Below, piece by piece: positions 56,240 to 64,000 of a stretch of DNA of 64,000 bases. Numbering within the stretch: position 1 is the first letter of the stretch; the number at the start of each line of letters is the position of its first letter. The stretch comes from Pelobates cultripes. Taxonomy: Eukaryota; Chordata; Amphibia; Anura; Pelobatidae. The stretch is taken from contig OW240916.1 in assembly GCA_933207985.1 (NCBI GenBank), positions 266,379,566 to 266,443,565 of the forward strand, in the 5' to 3' direction. The notes below the pieces were generated by a model that was not told the origin of the DNA, made no database searches, and was given only the letters and a program-made list of their open reading frames with translations. Position numbers and translations under genes: made by a program.

Positions 56240-57343
56240 ATCAAAAACTGGATAAACAGGGGGGCTATGTTATCTTAGTGGGCCAATTAAATGGGCAGGA
56301 TCACACGCTGGTTAAAATGTATCTACCTAATAAATCTCCTGTTAGAACGTTGGCTAGAATTTTGGAAAGAGTATACTATTGATAGTCAGTGATTTTAATT
56401 GCGTGCTGGACCCTGGTATTGATAAATATATTGGATCAGGCCAATATGTGGATAAAACATTAGTTAAACAGGCAGCTGTAATGAGTAGGCTTATAAAAAA
56501 ATTTGATTTATTTGACTGTTGGAGATTGATCCACCCAGCAGATCGAAACTATACACACAGATCAGTACCACATAGTTCTGCCGCTAGAATTTATATGATT
56601 TTGGGAGATACCCAGCTGGTAGACATATTGGACTGGGCCCAGCAGGAAGGAGCTCCCCTTCTGATCCTGTCGATGGATGCAGAGAAGGCCTACGACAGGG
56701 TCGGATGGGGATTTTTGAGAAAGGTTTTGGTCAGATTTGGTCTAAAAGGCTGGATAGCTAATGTGATTGGTACATTATATTCATCCCCTTCAACTAGATT
56801 GGTGGTACGGATTGGTTCAATATATCAAATGGAACGAGGCAGGGGTGCCCTTTATCGCCTTTATTATACATACTCTCTATAGAACCCCTTGCTATCAATA
56901 TAAGAAGCAGCCCTCAGATCAAAGGGGTGATATTAAAAAACAGAGAATTAAAGATATGTCTACATGCCGATGACATTCTTATTTCAGTAACAGATGCACA
57001 TTTCTCTCTACCACATTTAATGCAGGAATTTAAAAGATATAGTATTGTATCGAATTATAAATTAAATATGAATAAAACATTGGTTCTAATTAAAAATATT
57101 GAAGCCGATAACCTTAAAAGACTTAAAAAGGATTTTGATTTTACTTGGACATCAAAGGCCATACGATATTTGGGTATAGATATTACCGCAGATCCAAAAG
57201 TGATAATGGAACTAAATTTTTTAAGACTCATTAAACATACCAACATGCTATTAAGAGAATGGCGATATTATGAAATCTCTTGGTGGGAGAGAATTAATAC
57301 TATCAAAGCATATATCCTCCCCAAGTGGGCATACTTATTTTGA
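56240..57343 (+). pseudogene. L1 ORF2 endonuclease-RT, internally deleted
   Basis: The endonuclease part shows GGYVILVGQLNGQDHTLVKM, SDFNCVLDPGID, SRLIKKFDLFDCWRLIHPAD and HSSAARIYMILGD. It fuses in frame near codon 75 of the 56379 frame to the RT middle (APLLILSMDAEKAYDRVGWG), so the end of the endonuclease and the first RT blocks are gone. The RT continues LVRFGLKGWIANVIGTLY, a frame change, then ICLHADDILISV with an intact catalytic ADD box, NYKLNMNKTLVLI and IRYLGIDITADPKVI. The frame stops at 57343. Inactive. Confidence 0.85.
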
Positions 57344-57479
57344 ATGATCCCACTAGCAATCCCAAATCAATGGTTAGATATCATACAATCCAGCTTTACT
57401 AATTATATCTGGAGAGGTAATAGACCCTGAATAAATACTAGGGGGTATAGGATATCCGATATCCGATAATCATAAACAC

Positions 57480-57710
57480 CTATCAGGCGAATATGATTAT
57501 CCACGTCCATAAATTACAAGTTAGCGATTTGAAGGATCAGGCGTGGTATAAGTTGGAAGCAAGTAGAGTAGGCATTGATAACCTATGGCAAGGTATAAAG
57601 AAATATCTAAAAATTAATATTAAGATTTATGAAGGTTCTAATATTAGAATATTGGAGACAGTAATGCCTGACATTGATTTAAGAAGTTGGACTAAACAAC
57701 GGGAATGTAC
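57480..57710 (+). pseudogene. L1 ORF2 post-RT region
   Basis: ANMIIHVHKLQVSDLKDQAW and EASRVGIDNLWQGIKKYLKI, then DIDLRSWTKQREC, where the solo LTR interrupts. This is the segment between the RT thumb and the CCHC motif in L1 ORF2. Confidence 0.7.
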
Positions 57711-58498
57711 TGTCAGGTATACTCTATCATTCATGCTGCCGCCGGAACCCACTTCCGGGTTCACGGCGTTCAGCACCGCCCCTTTCTCTGACGCGGTCCT
57801 TCCATGATACTTAGGAAGACCGCGCCAGATTCAAGGGGCTGGATTATTCACTCAGGTGCTGCATTGAGATCAGCTGCTCTACTTGATGCTACCGGCTCAA
57901 CTCCTCTCCCGACCTCGGCTTGTAAACAGATTTCTACCTTCTCCACTTCTCGACCTCGGCTTGTAAAACGGACTTCTACCTTCTCCACTCCCAGACCTCG
58001 GCTAGTAAAAACGGACTTCTACCTTCTCCACTCCCAGACCTCGGCTAGTAAAAACGGACTTCCTTACTCTCCACTCCTAACGCTCAGCTTATTAATAGAG
58101 ACTCCTAATTTCTCCTCCATTGGGTGAATTAACCCTTCCATTGCCAGAACTGCCTCTAAGTTAAGTAAACCTTTTTGCCAAGGAAACCAATTCATATTAA
58201 TTAATTTATACAGTATTTAAATTTCACTAAAATTCTCTCTTGTCAATAAGGGATTGCTACTAAGTCTAATTCTTCCTGCAAATATCAATTTATTCTATTT
58301 GCAAGCCTGTCCAGCTTCATTAACATAATTTTCATAAATCATTCCATCTTAATTAAGTTGGAACTAGCATTGCATTTCTTCCCTGCATGTGTATTTAAAG
58401 ATACAGTCAACCTTGTTCACTTCAATATAAAAGGAGGTGAAACTTATTGTTTCTGCAGTTGAGTTCCAATTAAAGAAGTATTACAAATAAGTATCACA
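57711..58498. mobile_element. solo LTR with TGTAC target duplication
   Basis: Starts TGTCAGGTATAC and ends AAATAAGTATCACA (TG..CA). Both flanks are the 5-mer TGTAC (57706-57710 and 58499-58503). Removing it restores the L1 frame. The interior has GC-rich 5' DNA with a palindrome (CGCGGTCCTTCC..GGAAGACCGCG), a short tandem array (57915-58080) and an AT-rich 3' half with TATTTAAAG. There is no coding region. The element class (Gypsy-like or other) is not determined. Confidence 0.85.
57915..58080. repeat. ~40-bp tandem repeat inside the solo LTR
   Basis: Units of the form CCAGACCTCGGCTAGTAAAA with CGGACTTCTACCTTCTCCAC, about four copies with small changes. Confidence 0.93.
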
Positions 58499-58904
58499 TG
58501 TACAATAGGGGAAATATGTGAGAATTATGAAATGTTATCTTTTGAGTTGAGCGGACACCTGGATGTTCGGGTCCGGCAGGAACCCAAACTTTTGACCACA
58601 AAAATGCCTCTAAAAAACTCCTGGAATGGGCTAGAGAGCTGCAAAAGGAAGTAAAACGGGGGTAAGAGTAGGACAAGTGCCCTGCAAACAAATTTGGATA
58701 GTTAAATCACTTAAAATAACCTAAAAATTAAAACTACAGCTGAGCCATAAAATAGCACTAGATGGAATCTTTGATTTTAGCTTTGGAAGAACATAAATCA
58801 AAATCTAAAGCATGGTTGTCAGGAGGATCACCAGAATTATCCATTTGAGAGAGGGTTGGACTGCAGGGTATTCTCTTTTATTGTTCAAACTGAGCTCAAC
58901 TCTT

Positions 58905-59334
58905 GGTGCATGGAGAAAAGGCCTTCACAAGACTCTGCTAATGTGTACATAGTTTATTCTAAGTGACCTATAGGTTGAGGAGGCGGTGACTGTGGCGGTG
59001 TAGGTGGAAGTGGCGGTGGAGGAGGAGGATGAGGTAGCCAACACTGTTTTTTATTCGTTTTTTTTTTTGTTTTATTTCTATTTTTTTAATTGGGGTAGCC
59101 CCCAAAATATTGGGACATACAAAAAAAAGAAACATTTGCGGCCTGCGGTGCATTTCTTGCAGTCCTGATGCATGGAGAAATGCTCAACTTCTGATGCATG
59201 GAGAAAAGACCTTCACAAGCCTCTGCTATTGTGTACATAGTTTATACTAAGTGACCCATAGGTTGAAGAGGCGGTGACAGTGGTGGTGTAGGTGGAAGCG
59301 GCGGTGGAGGAGGAGGATGAGGTAGCCAACACTG

Positions 59335-59365
<31 letters not shown>

Positions 59366-59405
59366 TTTAATTGGGGTAGCCCCCAAAATATTGGGACATA
59401 AAAAA
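58905..59405. repeat. ~270-bp tandem duplication
   Basis: GCATGGAGAAAAGGCCTTCA through AATATTGGGACATAC (58910-59120) recurs with few changes at 59180-59402 (GCATGGAGAAAAGACCTTCA to AATATTGGGACATAA). The second copy has acquired a (TA)n run at 59338-59364. Confidence 0.92.
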
Positions 59406-59450
59406 AACAACTCTGTTCCGCAGAGTAGCTGTTGACATTATAGTTTCACA

Positions 59451-59783
59451 GGCACTTTGTTGACTCTAGAGAACCTCGGGCCAATCGCACATCCCCGTGA
59501 TGGCGACTTTGCATTTGGATGTCATCCATATCAACTTTCGATGCCAGTTTCTGCGCCTACCACGGTGACCACGGGTAACGGGGAATAAGGGTTCCATTCC
59601 GTACAGGGACCCTGAGAAACGGCTACCACATGCAAGGAAGGCAGCAGGCACGCAAATGACCCACTCCCGGTGCGGGAAGGTAGTGACGACAAATAACAAT
59701 ACAGGACTCTTTAAAAGCCCTGTAATTGTAATGAGACCACTTGAAATCCTTTAACTCTGATCAATTGGAGGGAAGTCTGGTGC
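59451..59783 (+). pseudogene. 18S rRNA-derived segment 1
   Basis: The tract reads like a 5'-half internal part of vertebrate 18S rRNA in sense orientation. In order: TGACTCTAGAGAACCTCGGG, TATCAACTTTCGATG, CTGCGCCTACCACGGTGACC, ACGGGTAACGGGGAAT, CCTGAGAAACGGCTACCACA, AAGGAAGGCAGCAGGC, AACAATACAGGACTCTTT, GCCCTGTAATTG and TCAATTGGAGGGAAGTCTGG. Scattered substitutions and small indels show it is not a working gene. Homology stops at CTGGTGC, just before the region that would read CAGCAGCCGCGG. It sits inside a hAT element, so it was captured, not part of an rDNA array. Confidence 0.93.
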
Positions 59784-60276
59784 AGAGCCACTGACCCGTG
59801 CATGCTGCAGCTGAAACTCCACTATCGCCTGCTGCTGCTCGCACAGTCTCATGAGGCGGTGAGCGGGAAGGCCGAAGTTACGCTGCAGCACAGACCCACA
59901 GACCGGCGAGCAGCAGCAGGGTGAGAACGCCAAAAGCGCGCACAGCCGCTAAAGTGAATGTCACATCCTGCTCCAAGTTGCGGATCAGTCTGGTGATGGC
60001 TTCTGGTATCCAGTACTCTTTTTACTGAAGCTGCATCAGGGCCCTGGTATGTGGCCGCACAAACGCTGGTGCTTAACACCAGTGGGCGTGCGGTTACCCT
60101 GCACCAGACCCTGCTAATTCATTCCACACTATGACTCCTAACTTCAACATCAGGCATACTGTGTCCCTGTCGTCCGACCGCCGCCCAGACAGGACTGCCC
60201 GCCTGACTGTGAAACTATGAATGGATCGTTAAATCTGGTACGAACCCGAACTTTGCAGTTCGGTTCGCTCAACTCT

Positions 60277-60352
60277 ATTATGGATCCTTTGATCGCTACA
60301 TGTATTACTTGGATAACTGGTAATTCTCAAGCTAATACATGCCAACGAGTGC
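60277..60352 (+). pseudogene. 18S rRNA-derived segment 2
   Basis: TTATGGATCCTTTGATCGCT, TTACTTGGATAACTGG, TAATTCTCAAGCTAATACAT and GCCAACGAGTGCT match an 18S rRNA region that normally lies upstream of segment 1. It is in the same orientation but located downstream, immediately after an internal hAT end (60274). The order is therefore swapped relative to 18S. Confidence 0.88.
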
Positions 60353-60631
60353 TAGGGGACGGCCGCTCCGCTTTTGCACCCTGCTCCCTCTTTTGCTGTG
60401 CTGGTGCCTCTGTGCGACCAGCACCTCTTCCTCCAAACTGCACACGTCACTCGCATGAACTTGATTCCATGTGGAGTCTAGGACCTCATCATCCTCCACC
60501 CACTCCTCATCCCTGCCCTCCTTGCCGGTATGCACACTGCAGAAAGCCACAGCAGTTGGCACCTGTGTTTTTCCAGCATGTAAAGTCTGCAAAGGACATA
60601 TGGAAATTGTTTTAGAATAGTATCCAGGCAA
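60332..60631 (-). pseudogene. possible hAT transposase linker fragment
   Basis: A 99-codon minus-strand frame with an acidic central stretch (KEGRDEEWVEDDEVLDSTWN). It resembles the acidic linker of the BED-hAT debris at 41032-41580 only in composition. It has no diagnostic domain, and part of it overlaps the 18S segment. Treat as tentative. Confidence 0.25.
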
Positions 60632-60639
60632 CAGTTTTT

Positions 60640-61311
60640 CCTATAAACTGACCTCTCAGTTTGAATTGTGAGGGTAATGCCCCAGAATTACAATATTGTT
60701 TAAGTACCTCTTAGCTATTGATAACTGGTTTAAATATTGCATCTTGTTATCTGGTAGTTTCTAGTGTAGAAAATATCAATATGTTTTCTATCCCTTAGAT
60801 CTGTGTAACAAGTGTTGTAGGCGTGAAACAAGGGATCGATGTAGTAAATTCAAATCAAAGTTCCATTTGCAAAAAAAAATTTTCGACCATCTTCTGTGGG
60901 TTATTGCATTGTTAAGATGTAGACTTATTGTATCACACTAGCCATGCACAGGTAGATTGTCTGGCACATTGTTTTGGTGTTTGGTTTTTAACTTTGTAGT
61001 TGTGTCTTTACACAATATAGAAATGTATATTAATGCTTCTGTATATGAAGCGATCACAATAACACTTATTTTTCACTTTAAAAAAAAAAAAATCAGGCTA
61101 CACAAAAATTGGTAATTCACAATATGACATCTGAAAAGCACATGAAAGGATGCTGTATGAGTTAAAAAAAAAGAACACACTACATGAAGGTCCTGTTCAC
61201 TATACAGTGTGTAGTCATGAATGTAACCAGTAAAATTCTGTTTTTACAGCCACTGGTTGGCCCATACATATTTTAAAACTTGTTTCATTTTGTTGTCGCA
61301 TGACTTGTAGA
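60640..61311. other. AT-rich hAT interior, no gene seen
   Basis: No frame or named repeat. It lies between the 18S segment and the tandem array inside the composite hAT. Confidence 0.5.
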
Positions 61312-62225
61312 TATGAAGAGCAGGCCCCAAAATGTACTATTTAGCAGATTAGAACCCAGAAAATAAAAATGTTTACCACTGCGCTGTAAGCACACTGTTA
61401 GACGCTTCTATTTGACTCTCAGATTTGAAGTGCATGCCCCAAAATGTACTTTTTAGCAGATTAGCACCCAGAAAATAAGAATGTTTACCACTGTGCTGTA
61501 AGCACACTATTAGACGCTTCTATTTGACTCTCAGATATGAAGAGCAGACTGCAAATGTACTATTTAGCAGATTAGCACCCAGAAAATAAGAATGTTTACC
61601 ACTGCGCTGTAAGCACATTATTAGACGCTTCTATTTGACTCTCAGATATAAAGTGCACCCTATTAAAATACTATTTAGCAGTTTAGCACCCAAAAAATGT
61701 TAAGTTTTAAAACTGCAATGTAACAGCAGTATTTGACAATTCTATTTGACTCTCAGATATGAAGAGCAGACTGCAAATGTACTATTTAGCAGATTAGCAC
61801 CCAGAAAATAAGAATGTTTATCACTGCGCTGTAAGCACAGTATTAGACGCTTCGATTTGACTCTCAAATATGAAGATCAGGCCCTAAAATGTACTATTTA
61901 GCAGATTAGCACCCAGAAAATTAGAATTTTTACAAGTGCACTGTAAGCACAATATTAGATGCTTCTATTTGACTCTCAGATATAAAGTGCACCCCATTAA
62001 AATACTATTTAGCAGTTTAGCACCCAAAAAATTTTAAGTTTTAAAACTGCAATGTAACAGCAGTATTTGACTCTCAGATATGAAGTGCACCCCACTAATG
62101 TACTATCCCACTAATGTACTACTTAGCACCAAAATAATTTTACTTTTTAAAACTCAAATGTAACTGCGGTATTTGAAGCTTCTATTTGACTCTCAGATAT
62201 GAAGTGTACCCTACTAATGTACTAG
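61312..62225. repeat. ~111-bp tandem array (about nine units)
   Basis: Each unit begins GACTCTCAGATATGAAG and contains ACTATTTAGCAGATTAGCAC, CCAGAAAATAAGAATG and CTGTAAGCACA. Unit starts fall near 61312, 61421, 61533, 61645, 61755, 61866, 61979, 62075 and 62195. Two subtypes alternate (GAAGAGCAG and AAAGTGCACC), suggesting higher-order duplication. Confidence 0.92.
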
Positions 62226-62309
62226 TTTGAAGAATTCTTTCCTAAGCTGTCCCTATCAGTGGCAGCATCCTCTCCCCACACTAATAAGACCTCATGTGCG
62301 TGCGGCGCT

Positions 62310-62400
62310 ACGCGACTCCAGCTTATATATAGAAGCTGGGTCACATGCTGCACTGGCCAATCACAGCCATGCCATTAGTAGATTAGTAGGCATGGCTGTG
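62310..62400 (-). promoter_or_regulatory. promoter-like tract of the hAT (minus strand)
   Basis: On the minus strand GGCTGTGATTGGCCAGTG (inverted CCAAT box) is followed about 40 bp later by TCTATATATAAGCTGG (TATA box), then a GC-rich start-like region. A second ATTGG lies further upstream (TTGATTGGCGGCC on the plus strand). The direction points into the element, matching the minus-strand transposase orientation seen in the other hAT island. This is inferred from consensus only. Confidence 0.4.
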
Positions 62401-62599
62401 ATGGCTTCTAAGGGCACACAAGTCAAACGCTTGTTGATTGGCGGCCCTGCAGCCTTTCAAAACGCACCATTAAATCGCCGAACACCGAACTCCAACTCGA
62501 ACATACAGTGATATGTCCGTGTTCGGGTCCGGGTCCAAAAAATGTAATGTTTGGTACGAACCCGAACTTTACAGTCCAGGTTCACTCAACTCTACTTTT

Positions 62600-62800
62600 G
62601 ATAAATTGAAGCAAAAATTTAACCTCTCTCAAAAAATCATGAACAGGTGGTACATGGTGCCTGTAAGGAGGATCTCCCCTTCTAATTCTCCAGTTTGTTG
62701 GAGATGTTTACATCAGGAGGGAAACGTATCATATATGGTGGAATTTTCCTAGAATAGTTCAATTTTGGGACTTAGTATTTAAAACTGTAAAGGATATTAT
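62600..62800 (+). pseudogene. L1 ORF2 C-terminal CCHC fragment
   Basis: DKLKQKFNLSQKIMNRWYMV, PSNSPVCWRCLHQEGNVSYM, then a frame change and PRIVQFWDLVFKTVKDI. The Cys-x2-Cys part of the L1 C-terminal motif is intact; the His/Cys half is disturbed by a missing base. It completes the L1 that starts at 55812. Confidence 0.75.
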
Positions 62801-63201
62801 TGGAAGACCGTTGATTAAAAAAAACCAGAAACTTCTCTGGTAAATATAAATAGTACAGTAGGTGTTAAAAAAAACATGATATTTTGATTACCCATTGCTT
62901 AATGGCAGCAAAAATATTAATTGCTCAACACTGGAAGCAAGTAATTATTCCAACAAAAGCATTTTTCATAAAACAATAATTTTATCAATTGGAGATGGAA
63001 AAAAACATGCTACTTTACAATTATCACTCGGGATATAGATTTTCATCCATTTATAGAGAACTAATAGAAAAGGTTACTGCCCTTTATATTGAGCCCTAAA
63101 ATGAGCATGTTTTTCTCTAATACATTGGGAATAATACAAGTTAAAGTAGTAATCGGTCTCGCAGTCGCAGTGTTCGTCTTAGTGATTGTTTGTTTAACAC
63201 C
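62801..63201. other. L1 3' end, decayed
   Basis: AT-rich tract with L1-like tail fragments (LIAQHWKQVIIPTKAF near 62920) and no clear poly-A. Nothing else is seen before the TTAA elements. Confidence 0.45.
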
Positions 63202-63205
63202 TTAA

Positions 63206-63860
63206 AGGACCACTCTAGGCACCCAGACCACTTCAGCTTAAAGGACCACTATAGTGCCAGGAAAACATACTCGTTTTCCTGTCACTATAGTGCCCTGAGG
63301 GTGCCCCCACCCTCAGGGACCCCCTCCCGCCCGTCTCTGGAAGGGGGAAAGGGTTAAAAACTTACCTTTTTCCAGCGCTGGGCGGAGAGCTCTCCTCCTT
63401 CTCTCCTCCTCCGTTCCTCCTCCTGGGCTGAATGCGCACGCGCGGCTGAGCGCACGCGCGGCAAGAGATGTGCGCGCATTCAGCCCCTCGCATAGGAAAG
63501 CATTTACAATGCTTTTATGGATTTGCCAGTGAGTGCTCACTGTGAAAATTCAGTGAGAAGTTAATTTGTTTCTAAAGTGGGCTGTCAATGAGACAGCCAC
63601 CAGAGAGTGATAGGGGAAGGGGCTACTCTGAATCTCGTTATGTTTATAAAAAATGTAAGTTAAATCTCTAGAGCAGGACCTGTGACCACTTCATTAAGCT
63701 GCTGAAGTGGCTTGGGTGCCTGAGGTCCCTAACTCCCTAAGGACACATGACATGTGTGACATGTCATGACCTCTTTATTCCAGAAGTTTGTCCTTATGGG
63801 TTAATGAAGTGGTCTGGGTGCCAGGTCCTTCTAGGGTTAACCCATTTTTATAAAACATAG
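63206..63860. mobile_element. nested TTAA elements
   Basis: An outer element begins AGGACCACTCTAGGCACC after TTAA (63202-63205). At 63238-63241 its internal TTAA is the target of an inner element starting AGGACCACTATAGTGCC. The outer sequence (TGAAGTGGTCTGGGTGCC) resumes after TTAA at 63801-63804. The inner insert is a reversed copy of the family at 9054-9547 followed by a relative of the 72-bp mini-MITE (about 63732-63800). No coding function; the 75-codon frame is a shadow. The right end of the outer copy is unclear. Confidence 0.75.
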
Positions 63861-64000
63861 CAGTTTCTGGGATTTGTCCTACTATAAATCACACCTACAC
63901 GAAGTTACTGTGTGATACTACCCTGTTCTAGCCCAAACGGGACTCTATGTTTGCCTCACTAACTTTTTATTAGGCTAGATTTTATGCTATCCTTCACATA
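63861..64000. other. window end, nothing recognised
   Basis: Short stretch without supportable features. Confidence 0.4.

Larger units (their letters stand above)
58544..62592. mobile_element. composite hAT carrying 18S rRNA segments
   Basis: The left end GAGTTGAGCGGACACC and right end CCAGGTTCACTCAACTC are inverted repeats. The flanks TATCTTTT (58536-58543) and TACTTTT (62593-62599) fit an 8-bp hAT duplication with one lost base, and removing the element restores the L1 frame. A second right-type end (CGGTTCGCTCAACTCT) lies inside at 60261-60276, so the body is two nested or fused hAT units, 58544-60274 and the remainder. Contents: a duplicated ~270-bp segment, two 18S-derived segments, a fragment that may be transposase on the minus strand (60332-60631), a ~111-bp tandem array and a promoter-like tract. 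Confidence 0.8.
55812..63170 (+). mobile_element. second L1-clade LINE, internally deleted and twice interrupted
   Basis: Pieces in order: ORF1 start region (55818-56160), an endonuclease fragment (56240-56610), RT (56615-57343), the post-RT region (57480-57710 and 58504-58543), and the CCHC end (62600-62800). The interruptions are a solo LTR (57711-58498) and a composite hAT (58544-62592). Removing both restores a continuous frame: the codons before the LTR (KQREC) run on into TIGEICENYEMLSF and then DKLKQKFNLSQK. Internal deletions, frameshifts and stops make it inactive. The family differs from the L1 at 42894. Confidence 0.85.

Noticed and set aside
59451..59783. A functional 18S rRNA gene
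   Set aside because: Only internal fragments are present, with substitutions and indels, in swapped order, and inside a transposon.

Overview
This window looks like intergenic DNA from a large, repeat-rich vertebrate genome, most likely an anuran amphibian. That assignment is an inference from the mixture of repeats. A DIRS tyrosine-recombinase retrotransposon, a Penelope-like element, L1, L2, Rex1-like and CR1-like LINEs, many hAT elements and TTAA-target elements occur side by side, which fits amphibians and does not fit mammals or birds. I found no host protein-coding gene, tRNA gene or CRISPR array. Nearly all coding signal is transposon-derived, and most of it is broken. There is one 100-base assembly gap at 42794-42893.

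Layout. 1-6919: AT-rich DNA, then a TTAA-flanked DNA element (1796-6915) split by an internally deleted DIRS element (3762-6452) that keeps gag, an open tyrosine recombinase frame, inverted termini and the internal complementary region. 7139-8712: a non-autonomous hAT with a perfect 8-bp target duplication that carries about 1.1 kb of CA-rich minisatellite. 9-16 kb: a TTAA MITE, an L2-like tail, an unclassified repeat and a Rex1-like LINE fragment. 16-20.3 kb: palindromic hAT MITEs, one nested inside a larger hAT. 24.2-28.6 kb: a decayed DIRS polymerase on the minus strand, interrupted by a hAT MITE and a 2.6-kb L2 LINE. 30-34.9 kb: a solo LTR, a CR1 remnant and another minisatellite-bearing element.

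35178-42793 is a large composite hAT island. It has tandem subterminal repeats, a duplicated ~1.9-kb block holding a captured C2H2 zinc-finger fragment, a captured and internally deleted Gypsy RT/RNase H piece, and minus-strand BED finger and hATC transposase debris. 42894-55485 is an L1 whose ORF2 is split by a ~6-kb Penelope-like element (48081-54117). The insertion sits in a palindrome inside ORF2 and has a 15-bp target duplication. 55812-63170 is a second L1, split by a solo LTR (57711-58498, TSD TGTAC) and by a composite hAT (58544-62592). That hAT contains two 18S rRNA-derived segments in swapped order. The window ends in nested TTAA elements.

These elements do not form one pathway. The island illustrates repeated nesting and sequence capture. 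The most notable items are the 18S-bearing hAT, the gene-fragment-bearing hAT island, and the RT-less DIRS derivative with two predicted mini-introns.
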